From Saprospiraceae bacterium (GTDB lineage Bacteria > Bacteroidota > Bacteroidia > Chitinophagales > Saprospiraceae), in the NCBI GenBank assembly GCA_028279185.1, contig JANQSS010000226.1, forward strand, positions 62,001 through 126,000: DNA of 64,000 nucleotides. The letters run 5' to 3'. Under the pieces are notes generated by a model. The model saw only the letters and a program-made list of their open reading frames with translations, was not told the DNA's origin and did not search any database. This document shows positions 27,278 to 36,900 of this stretch, in pieces. A program made the position numbers and the translations under genes. The first letter of the stretch is position 1; each line of letters begins with the position of its first letter.

Positions 27278-28026
27278 TTTTGGTAGGCATCGTACCAATT
27301 CTTCATGGCGCTCTTTCGTCGTCTGGAAATAGGAATCTCAGAATTGTCTGACATGATAACGGAGGATGAATTGGTAAAGGCTGTGATATGTGACCTGTGG
27401 ACAATGTACGACTTATGACAGCGATAAAAACCACTATCGGCTAGCCTGTTTTCAAAATATTTTAGTGTCTTAGAAATTAAAATATCCTTTTGTTCAAGAA
27501 GACGAAAAGTGCTATAATTTCCATGGCCATGAATATAAACTATTTCCCTTAAAGCAGGCCTTATAATTCTATCCTGGAGTTGCAATAGAATTTTTTTATT
27601 TTCAATTTTAGGTTCTGAAAAATTTTGAATAGCACGCCGTGTATTTTCGATATTTTCAACAGTTATTGTACGGCGCTGAAATCGACTAATGGCCGTTCGC
27701 AATTCATCAATGTCTATGGGTTTCATTAAATAGTCCAATGCATTAAATCGAATGGCACGGATGGCATAATGGGAATAGGATGTTATAAATATGGTTTGAA
27801 AATTAATCGATGATAATTTAGTCAACATCTCGAAGCCTGACATATCCGGCATCTCAATGTCAAGGAAAATAAGACTCGGATTATGTAATTCTATTTGTTG
27901 AATGCCTTCGGAGCCATTTATTGCCTCTCCTAAAATCTTAATCGGAGCGTCTATTAACGATAGTGAATGACGCAGTTGTTCAATGGCAAAAGGATCATTA
28001 TCAACTATTAAACATGTATTATTCAT
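27274..28026 (-). CDS. LytTR-type response regulator
   Basis: A 250-residue regulator of the LytR/AlgR group. The receiver domain has acidic residues in LIVDNDPFAIEQL, phosphoacceptor Asp in LIFLDIEMPDMSG, Ser/Thr in IFITSYSHYAI and Lys in YLMKPID. The C-terminal LytTR DNA-binding domain contains REIVYIHGHGNYS, ISKTLKYFENRL and FYRCHKSYIVH. Its start overlaps the Hpt gene stop by 4 nt (ATGA). With the upstream Hpt protein and hybrid kinase it completes a His-Asp-His-Asp phosphorelay, probably the output. Targets are unknown. Confidence 0.92.
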   Translation of the reverse strand: MNNTCLIVDNDPFAIEQLRHSLSLIDAPIKILGEAINGSEGIQQIELHNPSLIFLDIEMPDMSGFEMLTKLSSINFQTIFITSYSHYAIRAIRFNALDYLMKPIDIDELRTAISRFQRRTITVENIENTRRAIQNFSEPKIENKKILLQLQDRIIRPALREIVYIHGHGNYSTFRLLEQKDILISKTLKYFENRLADSGFYRCHKSYIVHRSHITAFTNSSSVIMSDNSEIPISRRRKSAMKNWYDAYQN

Positions 28027-28397
28027 GATTCTATGGCCGTCGAATTCAGTTCTGAAATGTGATTATTTATTTCAAGTAAGTGCTTACTTAGCACTACAGT
28101 AATGGAATTAAGATTCTTCGCAAGTTCAATGGAGTTCATAGTTAACACGCTGCTTTCAAGTTCTTCCAGTTGGGTAGATGTTTTGACAAAACCGAAGAAT
28201 TGAATTTGAGGTCTCATCGTGTGAATGAGCTGCTTGATTTCATCGCGACGACCTAAATTCTGTGCTTTGTTAAGCAGAATTAATCGCTCAGAAACTAACT
28301 GATAAAACTGCTTTAAATATTGGATCAATACTGAATCATCTCCATGGCAACGTCGACGAACGATGGTTATGTCAAATGGTTCGATTTGGTTTTTCAT
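28023..28397 (-). CDS. Hpt (histidine phosphotransfer) domain protein
   Basis: A 124-residue, mostly helical protein. The segment KQLIHTMRPQIQFFGF matches the Hpt motif, in which His (HTMRPQ) is phosphorylated and the following small/aromatic residues line the bundle; the Gly-Phe after it is the usual tight packing site. Flanking helices (DSVLIQYLKQFYQLV and LAKNLNSITVVLSKHL) complete a four-helix bundle. The frame opens at a GTG (28433), but the ATG at 28397 fits the domain boundary. It overlaps the LytTR regulator gene and lies about 0.5 kb downstream of a hybrid kinase, which it probably connects to the regulator. Confidence 0.8.
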   Translation of the reverse strand: MKNQIEPFDITIVRRRCHGDDSVLIQYLKQFYQLVSERLILLNKAQNLGRRDEIKQLIHTMRPQIQFFGFVKTSTQLEELESSVLTMNSIELAKNLNSITVVLSKHLLEINNHISELNSTAIES

Positions 28398-28488
28398 TGG
28401 TTTTAAACTAACGTCCGCTTCGCTTTTGAGCACTCAATATACGGACTGAAATAAAAAAGGAAAGTTCTTCCGCTGGAAGAAAAGCAGG

Positions 28489-28881
28489 TCATTCATTGAT
28501 TGTCAATGACTGCTTTTTGTAACATGATATATCGTACGTATGAAATTGTATGTGTCTTATGGTTTTGGGATGTATCCGTTCATGCTGGAGTCGTATCAAG
28601 GCCATGTTTGCTAATTGTATGTGGGATAAGTCCTCAACTGATGTGTCATCCGCTGCAATAATGAGCGGTAATGCCATGGTAAATGCACTGCCCTCATCAA
28701 GCTTACAGTCAACCCAAATTCGTCCTTGTTGAAGCTCGACTAACTGTTTTGTGATACAAGGCCCAAGGCCTGTGCCTCCAATTTCACGGCCTGCTCGCCG
28801 GATTTGTTCGAACGATTCAAACATTTTATTGATGTATTTCGACCTACAGACTGACCAACAATTAGTAACGGAAATAATATT
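28489..28881 (-). pseudogene. Remnant of a histidine-kinase ATPase domain
   Basis: Reverse-strand codons from about 28881 to 28680 read like the end of a HATPase domain. NIISVT is followed by a corrupted G1 region (NCWSVC in place of D-T-G-V-G-I). Then come YINKMFESFEQIRRAG, the G2 box GGTGLGPCITKQLVELQQG (one Leu changed to Pro) and GSAFTMALPL. An open frame begins at the internal ATG (28824) and runs to 28489, with about 45 unrelated residues at its end. A stop codon lies just upstream and there is no HisKA or sensor part, so it cannot be a working kinase. The sequence differs clearly from the same region of the neighbouring hybrid kinase (KSFVQLGNPDQKQGGTGLGLSISRQ), so it is not a simple copy of it. 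It looks like what is left of the kinase that once preceded the Hpt and LytTR genes. Confidence 0.75.
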
Positions 28882-28938
28882 GCTGTGAAGAGTACGAAAT
28901 GAGCTAAAGGCCCGCGATTATTGCAATTAATATCAAAA

Positions 28939-31911
28939 TTATTGTCGGATTGGAATAGAACGGTTCAACGCTTGTAGGAGTTGCTCCATTTCATAAGGTT
29001 TTGGAATGTAATCATTCATACCAGAAGAATAACACGCCTGGATTTCCGAATTTAATAGGCTAGCTGTCATTGCTATTATTGGCATTGGTTTATCGATGTT
29101 GGATTCTTGCTCACCTTGGCGAATTAACTTCGATGTTTCGTATCCGTTTAATTCCGGCATATCTACATCCATTAATATACCGTCAAAATATTTATCATTC
29201 AATTTGTCTAAAGCAATTTTTCCGTTTTTAGCAATTGTCAAATCGAGGTTAGGTATATAATACTGAAGGTCATTGCTTACAACCATAATATTGAATGGGT
29301 CATCTTCAACGAGTAGTAAATTTATTCCAGATAATTTTTTTCCCAATGATAGGATATCAGCATCAGTCATTTTATTATTTACAGGCAATTCGGATGTTGC
29401 AAGTAAGGGAAGTTCTAAGAAGAAACGACTACCTTTTTCAAGATCACTTTCTGCCCAAATTTGTCCATTCATCAATTCGGCCAATTGACGGGAAATACTT
29501 AGGCCAAGACCTGTTCCTCCTTGTTTCTGATCAGGGTTTCCAAGTTGCACAAATGACTTAAATAACCTATCTAAGTTACTTTTTTCGATACCTACTCCCG
29601 TGTCGGTTACGGTTACCTGAAGGTTTTCATTCGCCTTTGAGACATTTAATTCAACACCTCCATCATTTGTAAATTTTATTGCATTACTTAAAAGATTGAC
29701 AAGGATTTGAATGAGCCGTTGAGGGTCACCAATGATATTTTCGGGAAGATCCGTGTCGAAATTAAAATTATAGAAGAGCCCTTTTTCAATCGCTTTTGGT
29801 TTTAGTAAGTCGTAGGCATGCTGTATGGTCGATTTTAATTTAAAAGGGGTACTTTGTATAGTTAATTTTCCAGCTTCTATTTTCGATAAATCTAATATAT
29901 CATTAAGTATAACTAGTAAATTGTCTGAGCTTTTTTGCATCGCACGTAAATAAGGAGCTTGATCAGAAAGGTGATCATTACGATTCAAAATGGCCGTCAT
30001 TCCTTTAATGGCATTCATCGGTGTGCGAATTTCGTGACTCATGTTCGCCAGAAATCGTTCTTTGTATTTTTCAGATTGTTCGGCTTGTTTTTTTTGTTTC
30101 TCGATTATAGTTTTTTGTTTTTGTGTCACTTTCATCCGGTTGTAAGCCAGCCAGGCTAAAATTAATGATGCCAAGAATCCAAATCCAATAGCAAGAGATA
30201 ATCGTTTTTGGTTTTTAATTTTTTCTTTTTCGATTAAAATTTGGCTAGCCGCTTCAGCATCATCGATTGCTTTTTGCTTTTCATATTGAAATTGAATTTG
30301 TTGAGCAATGACAGCTTTTTGATTTACCCTGCTAGACAGGCTGTCGCGCATTAATAAATACTGCTCGTGAGCCATAAGTGCTTTGTTTGAGCGTCCTTGC
30401 TTTTTATAACAGTAATAAAGGGCATTGGAAATATCACGAATAGATTTTATTTGAGCAGAATTTTTGGCTAAACTCAGCGCTTCTTCAAGGTGGCGGATTG
30501 CGGTTTTAACATTACCATTCGCTAACTCCAAACGACCTAGCTCTAAGAGCCCGTAACTTAAAATACGCTGTTGACTTCTATTTCTTGCAAGTTCAATTCC
30601 CTTTTTGAGATGTTCTTTTGCTTTGACAGAGTCTTGTTTTTGAAATAATATAGAACCGACGTTGACATAATAATTGCCCAGATTTTCTTCACCGGATATT
30701 TCAAGATGAATCAACTTGGCTTGGTTGGAGAGATCCAAAGCATTTTCAATGACTCCTTTTTTTCGATTTATCGCGGCTAAAATATCAAGAGAGTTAGCTT
30801 CGGCCGATTTGGATTTAGTCGATTGACTTAATTGGAAGGCTTGTTCGGCAAAATCCAATGCCTCATCAAGGTCGCCGTTGTCGGAATAGAGTAAGGCTAT
30901 GTTTTGCAAGTTTTCGATAATACCATGTTGTTCTCCTAGTTGGTTCTTTAATTCTTTAGAACGCATTAGGTTTTCTATAGCCTTCGGAAATTCACCAATA
31001 TCGCGGTAAATACTTGCTTGATTAATTAAGGCAGACGCAAGAAAATCTTTATTGTTCATTTCTTCAAGCAACAATATGGCCCTGTTAAAGTAGTCGATGG
31101 CCAGATCGAATTCGCCTAAAGCTCTGTAGTTACGTCCTATATTTACCAAATTACCAGCGATATTTTTGGAGTGATTCACTTCTTCATACAACAATACAGA
31201 CGTGTTGAAATGATCGATACTTTTTTCGAGTTTGCCAAGACTGTAGAGGCAATTACCAATCATCATATGTGCTCCTGCAATTTCATATGTATTATTTAGT
31301 TTTTCGGCTAACGGTACTGCCCTTGAAAATGCGCTGATGGATTCTTGGTACTTTGATTGTCTATACATTGCATGTCCGACGCCCAAATGACCGATCATTT
31401 CATATTCAGTATCACCGATTTCTTGAGCCATTTTGATGCCGAGCTTCGCATGTTTCGCGGCCTTGTCATCGTGCCGTAATTTCGAATACATCTTGCTGAT
31501 ATTGTTGTGCGTACCGGCCAACATTTCCTTGTCACCATTTTCCTCGCAGATAATTAAATTTTTAGAATATACATCTATGGCATCCTGATAACGAAGACGA
31601 TTTGCATACGATATTCCTTTGTAATTATTGCCATATGTCAGTAATCGTTTATTGCCTTTATCTATGGCAAGATCACACAATAAGTCAGCAAAATATTCCG
31701 CCGAATCCGGATTGCTTTGCAAATAACTCATCGTTATAGATGCAATAGCGCTAAACCTGTTTCGATCTGATAGGGATTCATCATGAAAATGTTGCCAAAG
31801 TGAATCCAGACGGGAGCTGTACTGGGCTTGTGAAGTATAAATGAAACAACTTAGAACAACGCTAATTAACAGACGCATGCGGTAAGATTTTAAATACAGG
31901 GGTATAGCCAT
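28939..31911 (-). CDS. TPR hybrid sensor histidine kinase with receiver domain
   Basis: A 990-residue hybrid kinase. A signal-like N-terminus (SCFIYTSQAQ) leads into about ten tetratricopeptide repeats (residues about 60-520) that probably lie in the periplasm. A coiled segment, one transmembrane helix (about 570-590, LSLAIGFGFLASLILAWLAY) and another coiled coil follow. The HisKA domain has phosphoacceptor His in FLANMSHEIRTPMNAIKGM. The HATPase has NLLSNAIKFTNDG, VTDTGVGIEKSN and GGTGLGLSISRQL. A C-terminal receiver domain has Asp in GILMDVDMPELNGYE and Lys in YIPKPYEM. This is a common Bacteroidota design, in which the TPR part receives a protein or peptide signal. The nearby Hpt and LytTR genes on the same strand are likely partners. 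A second ATG at 31878 would give a shorter signal peptide. Confidence 0.92.
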   Translation of the reverse strand: MAIPLYLKSYRMRLLISVVLSCFIYTSQAQYSSRLDSLWQHFHDESLSDRNRFSAIASITMSYLQSNPDSAEYFADLLCDLAIDKGNKRLLTYGNNYKGISYANRLRYQDAIDVYSKNLIICEENGDKEMLAGTHNNISKMYSKLRHDDKAAKHAKLGIKMAQEIGDTEYEMIGHLGVGHAMYRQSKYQESISAFSRAVPLAEKLNNTYEIAGAHMMIGNCLYSLGKLEKSIDHFNTSVLLYEEVNHSKNIAGNLVNIGRNYRALGEFDLAIDYFNRAILLLEEMNNKDFLASALINQASIYRDIGEFPKAIENLMRSKELKNQLGEQHGIIENLQNIALLYSDNGDLDEALDFAEQAFQLSQSTKSKSAEANSLDILAAINRKKGVIENALDLSNQAKLIHLEISGEENLGNYYVNVGSILFQKQDSVKAKEHLKKGIELARNRSQQRILSYGLLELGRLELANGNVKTAIRHLEEALSLAKNSAQIKSIRDISNALYYCYKKQGRSNKALMAHEQYLLMRDSLSSRVNQKAVIAQQIQFQYEKQKAIDDAEAASQILIEKEKIKNQKRLSLAIGFGFLASLILAWLAYNRMKVTQKQKTIIEKQKKQAEQSEKYKERFLANMSHEIRTPMNAIKGMTAILNRNDHLSDQAPYLRAMQKSSDNLLVILNDILDLSKIEAGKLTIQSTPFKLKSTIQHAYDLLKPKAIEKGLFYNFNFDTDLPENIIGDPQRLIQILVNLLSNAIKFTNDGGVELNVSKANENLQVTVTDTGVGIEKSNLDRLFKSFVQLGNPDQKQGGTGLGLSISRQLAELMNGQIWAESDLEKGSRFFLELPLLATSELPVNNKMTDADILSLGKKLSGINLLLVEDDPFNIMVVSNDLQYYIPNLDLTIAKNGKIALDKLNDKYFDGILMDVDMPELNGYETSKLIRQGEQESNIDKPMPIIAMTASLLNSEIQACYSSGMNDYIPKPYEMEQLLQALNRSIPIRQ

Positions 31912-32225
31912 GTGTCTTATATGGGAAACCGAATTTCCAAAATAAATCTATGGATTCACAATATAAAGATAATCTCAATTGAAACTATGGTGATGAAATG
32001 GGATTTGTGCTTAGCTAAAAGGGCAGAACTAATCGCATAATAGTTTATTCTACGGTTTAGAATGATAAAATGTCACCGTTTGTTCAATTCCACTACCGTT
32101 CTGTAAATTCCTTGACCGGTTAATAATTACAACATTAATTTCTAAGCTGTTTCAACTAGTTTTAGAAAATCAAAAGCTGAAGAGCAGACTGTTATCCCCC
32201 TATAGCCGCTCATCAATTGAAAACC
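31912..32225. other. Divergent intergenic region upstream of the giant operon
   Basis: About 310 bases between the divergent hybrid kinase and the four-gene surface operon, so it should contain two promoters. No exact TAnnTTTG box was found; TAGTTTTA near 32157 is one base off on the forward strand. No hairpin or tRNA seen. Confidence 0.4.
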
Positions 32226-33977
32226 ATGTATTGTCGTGCCATTCGATTTGTTTTATTCCTGATCGTTTTCGGACTTAGCCTATTCGGTCAATCAACATCG
32301 GCTCAGAATATTGAAAGCATAGGTTCAAATCTCAGAAATTGGAAAGCGATTAACTCGAATATAAGCGGCGGTCTAGTATTGAATTCTACGTTTTATACCT
32401 CCAATAGTATAGTTCCTCGTCGCGATCCTTTTACCTGGTCGATTATGGCCAATTTGAATTTCCAGGTGGCCGGCGTTAATGCACCATTCGCATTCATTTT
32501 TTCGGATGGTAATCAACGGTTCAACCTGCCATCTTATTCATTCACTGGCATAAGCCCTACGTACAAGTGGGCTACGCTACATGCTGGTGACAGATCGATG
32601 TATTTTAATCGATATACGTTATCCAATATTAACTTCAGAGGTGGGGGACTTGAACTTACACCGGGAAAGTGGACCATTAAAACAATGTATGGCCGACTAC
32701 GAAAAGCATCAGCTGAAGACTTGAACGCCAGACAAAGTATAGATCCAGCGTTTGAACGTCTTGGTTGGGGCATGCTGGCTGGTTATTCAGCGGATGACTA
32801 TTCGTTCACTCTGGCGCTTTTTCATGCGCATGATCGCGAGGGTTCTATTTCGACGCCCATCAATTCACTCGTAACACCCGCTGACAATATGGTTATTTCT
32901 TTATCTGGACGTAAGGCAATTGGTAGTCACTTGGTGGTCGATGCAGACTTCGCGAGAAGTGGTTACAATGCCGATACACGTTCGGGTAACGAATCAACCG
33001 AATTAGCTGGAGCCACAAATACATTCTTTGGATTATTTCAACCAACCAATAGCGCCAGTTATGGAAATGCGTATAACATCGGTGTAACATTTACTAAAAA
33101 AATATTCTCTGTTAGATTGGGTACAGAAAAAATTGACCGTGGATTTCAATCACTGGGAGCTCTATTTTTTAACAATGATTTGCAGCATTATACGGCCGCG
33201 GTGACGTCTTCCTTATTTAAACAAAAAATGACCGTTGGACTGAGGGGCGGATTGGAACAAACAAATTTGTCCGATGTGCAAAAGCCTAAAAATAACCGCG
33301 CCGTTATTTCATTGAATGTCGGCTATCAAGTAAATAATCGGTTGTCATTAAATGGGGTATATTCAAATTTTGATAATACAACGAAAATCAGAGCGAAAGA
33401 AGATCCTACCGTATTCGTCGATTCCCTCTTTCTGGCGCAGACGACGCAATCAGCATCGGTTTCTTCTACTTATCAATTTAAAAATAAAACGAACCCCGCA
33501 TCACTTTCATTTACGTATGGACATCAAAATGCTCAAAGCATTCAAAATGACATGGTCAATCAAAGTGGCAACTCCACGTTTGACAACGTCAACGTGGCGT
33601 ACACCCTTCGATTAAAAGCAATTGCGCTGAATACGACGGCTTCCATAAACTATAATTTATCAAAATTTGGTTCAATGGAAACAACGACTCTGGCTCCTGG
33701 TCTATCCGTAAATAAATCCTTCTTTGATCGAAAGGTCAGGTCCACATTACACTTGTCCTACAGCTTATTGGATTCAGATGTTATGCCGTCGTCGCAAATA
33801 TTCAACATAGGATGGAACAACAGTTGGACCATTTTTAAAAATCAACGGCTCGCATTACAATTAAATTTTACTGATCGCACCGGCCAACAAAATAGTGCCT
33901 TCTCTGAATTATTCGGTAGTCTGCGATATGGCTACCAATTTAATGCTCCAATTACCGGAAAAAGAAAGGATAAATGA
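32226..33977 (+). CDS. Putative outer-membrane beta-barrel protein
   Basis: A 583-residue exported protein. The signal peptide ends at TSAQ (about residue 25). The rest is made of alternating hydrophobic/polar strands with turns rich in Asn, Gly and Asp and many aromatic residues at strand ends (for example WTIKTMYGRL, YSFTLALFHAH, FSVRLGTEKIDRGF), with a final strand LRYGYQFNAPI near the C-terminus. This composition and length suggest an outer-membrane barrel of 20 or more strands without a plug domain. No T9SS sorting domain is present, consistent with outer-membrane insertion. It is the first gene of a four-gene unit and its stop overlaps the start of the TANFOR gene (ATGA), so it is probably the membrane platform or export partner of the giant surface protein; that role is inferred. 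The frame starts with a TTG at 32217; the ATG at 32226 is preferred. Confidence 0.75.
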   Translation: MYCRAIRFVLFLIVFGLSLFGQSTSAQNIESIGSNLRNWKAINSNISGGLVLNSTFYTSNSIVPRRDPFTWSIMANLNFQVAGVNAPFAFIFSDGNQRFNLPSYSFTGISPTYKWATLHAGDRSMYFNRYTLSNINFRGGGLELTPGKWTIKTMYGRLRKASAEDLNARQSIDPAFERLGWGMLAGYSADDYSFTLALFHAHDREGSISTPINSLVTPADNMVISLSGRKAIGSHLVVDADFARSGYNADTRSGNESTELAGATNTFFGLFQPTNSASYGNAYNIGVTFTKKIFSVRLGTEKIDRGFQSLGALFFNNDLQHYTAAVTSSLFKQKMTVGLRGGLEQTNLSDVQKPKNNRAVISLNVGYQVNNRLSLNGVYSNFDNTTKIRAKEDPTVFVDSLFLAQTTQSASVSSTYQFKNKTNPASLSFTYGHQNAQSIQNDMVNQSGNSTFDNVNVAYTLRLKAIALNTTASINYNLSKFGSMETTTLAPGLSVNKSFFDRKVRSTLHLSYSLLDSDVMPSSQIFNIGWNNSWTIFKNQRLALQLNFTDRTGQQNSAFSELFGSLRYGYQFNAPITGKRKDK

Positions 33978-36900
33978 TTCGTTACTTTTCATATATAGTT
34001 GGCATTTTTTTTATTTCGGTGTCAGCATCGCCTGTTTTTGGGCAATTAATATTTCCAATCACGGCAAATATTCAGTCTACACCACCCCATTCTGGAAATT
34101 TGTCCGACCTCGTAGCCGTGGGTTCGAATAAACTAGCTTTGGTATTGAATTTGCAAGATGCCGAAGAATTATCCCACCAAGTTCGATTGCGAATAACCAT
34201 AGAAGGAAATGGTATTTCGCTCGTGACAAAAAGCAACATTAATTTTGCTCCAGTTGAAGTCACCTACGGTTCGCCTCAAATACTACGTGAATTGGATTTA
34301 CAAGAGTATTTTAATCCAGCCGCTTTTGATTTCATCGGCTATACTCTTAATGATTATTTAAATGAAGGCGGCCTTCCTGACGGCTTTTATACTATTTGTG
34401 TCGAAGCCTTTAATTACGCTCGGTTTGACGAAGGGGCAGCTTCAAATTCATCTTGTACTGTGATCAACGCTTCTCAATTAGATGCCCCGGTTATTACCGC
34501 ACCGATTGGTATGCTTGAAAATCCGGTAACACCACAAAATCTTCCCCTTCAATGGATGAATATGCACAATGTCTCGATTCCTGTGGAGCATGAAATTGAA
34601 ATTTTCGCATGGCCATATTCTTCCACGTTAAGTCCTGATCAAATCGTTCAATTCGACCTTCCATTTTTTACAACTACTGTGACCTCGGCAAATACATATA
34701 ACATCACGCCTAGTGATCCACCCCTGCAAAGAGGCGAGCGGTATCTCATCCGGGTACGAGCACAGGATTTATCCATGAATTATCAATTCAAAAACAACGG
34801 ATGGAGTGAAATTCAAAGTTTTGGATATGATCACCCATGTCCTGCTCCGCGAAATGTAATTGCAGATGGTGTTACCACGGACGAAATAGCCCTATCCTGG
34901 CAAGCACCGAATGGACAATTTAATACTTATGTGATTCGATATCGTGAAAAGCGGGAAGGAGCTAACTGGTACGAAAACTCAGAAGTGCTCGATGAACATA
35001 CCATCACCGGACTTGACGACAATACCATATATCAAGTTCAAGTACAGACGCTATGCGGAGGGACAACGGCCGGCGTACTCAGCGACATCATAGAGGTTAA
35101 AACGGATTCATTTGAATTTGATCCATCGGAATACAATTGTGGTGATGAAGCTAGCTTTCCGCAACCCTTAAACTTAAATCCGATCGAAGCCAACAATTTG
35201 GCTCCGGGTGATTGGATTACCATAGGCGGCTTTCAGGCAAAAATTGTAACAATTGAAGCAGGCAATGCACCTTCAAGTTTCTCCGGATCTTGCCATGTAA
35301 AGGTCGATTGGCTGGGGCAACGGTTTTATGCCGAATTTCAAAATCTCTATGTAAATACAGACCGGGAAGTTTATGATGGTAACATCGTATGTCGAACCAA
35401 CGGACTCAAAAGTTTACAGGGTTTTATGTCGCCGGATTCTATTCGCGTCGCTGGAGATACGACCTTACATTTTTGCGGAGACACGATTCGCACGGATTCG
35501 ACTGTGTCGGCTGCCGTTGTGAATCCTACGGCAGGTGACGTTATCGTGCCCAACGGAGCTGACGATCCCTACAATCCATACAACCCTAGCAACCCATATG
35601 ATCCAACGGACTATTCGGATGAAAACAATCCCTACACGCCAGACAATCCCTACGATGAAACGAGTTTGTGGAATCCCTATAATATCTTCAATCCTTATGA
35701 TCCCACTGACTATTCCGATCCAAATAACCCCTACGACGCGGATAATCCCTTCGATGGAGAAGCCCTGAACCAATATAGCTCTTCCTCTACCATTCCATTC
35801 AGCGATGAAATGGGTGTTAAGGTTCTTCCTTATGGATTGACCACCAATGGCGTCTCGGGTGAAGAATATACGATCGCGCTTGATAAAATGGCCTTTACCA
35901 CACGCGGCGCCGTCATGAACGCCTATGCCTCTTTACCTATTCCTCAAGGAAATGGTCGAACGCAGTATGCTGCATTTAGCATGCAAGGTGTCAAGTTTCA
36001 TCCCGGTGGCTTGCTCGGTGAATCCCGACTAGTGCTCAACAGTGACGTCTCTTTCAAATTAGGTCCAACGTCCCTGGTTACCTTCAATAAGGGAGGTGAT
36101 TCGTACGTCAGTTGGGACTGCCATGGTTTTCTCGGTGTGTCCGTTTCCGGAAATGTTCAAGTTTGCCGTGATGTACTCGTACCGATCGATTGGTCTGGTC
36201 GAGGCATTGATTCTTCGTCCTATGTCACAGGATTTTTCCGGGCTACAATGCCGGAGTGGGGCGAGTTTGTCGCAGATTTAAGTATCACTCCATTCGAAGT
36301 ACCGGGCTTGGAGGACTGGGCTTTTGTCGTAGAAAATGCTGTTTTTGATTTTAGTGAGTCATTGACGCCATCAACTGTTGCTTTTCCATCTGACTATTCA
36401 CACGCAGATGTGCTAGGTGGTGATGGTAGTTCGAGTCCTGCCTGGACAGGATTCTATTTACGTGCGCTTAAAATTAGACTTCCGAAGAAGTTCAGCCAAA
36501 CTGCGGATTCTATTGCCACAGATACATCCGCTACCAATCCCACTTCTCCTCCCCCCGCACAATTGGATTCAGCTGCTATCGATTCAATTGTTGCGCGCAT
36601 ATACAATCAGGACCAACTCGAATTTGGCGCCGAGAACGTTCTCGTAGATGAAACTGGTGTGACCTTCTACGTCTATGCATCCAACATTCTGAGTCTCGAT
36701 CAGGGCCGAGTGGGTACATGGGGATTTGGCATCGATTCAGTGGGGCTTGGTGTGCAATCCAACGTTTTCAAGAAAGCATATCTCAAAGGAAAAGTCGATG
36801 TACCGGCGCTCAGCTCTGTGCTCGGGTATGAATGTTTGATTCAGCCCGGAGCCCAATACGACTTTACGATTTCTATTGAAGATACGCTATCGATTAATGC

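Noticed and set aside
35465-35773. Reverse-strand open frame of 102 codons rich in Ile, Gly, Val and Arg
   Set aside because: It is the antisense shadow of the NPY-rich repeat in the TANFOR gene.
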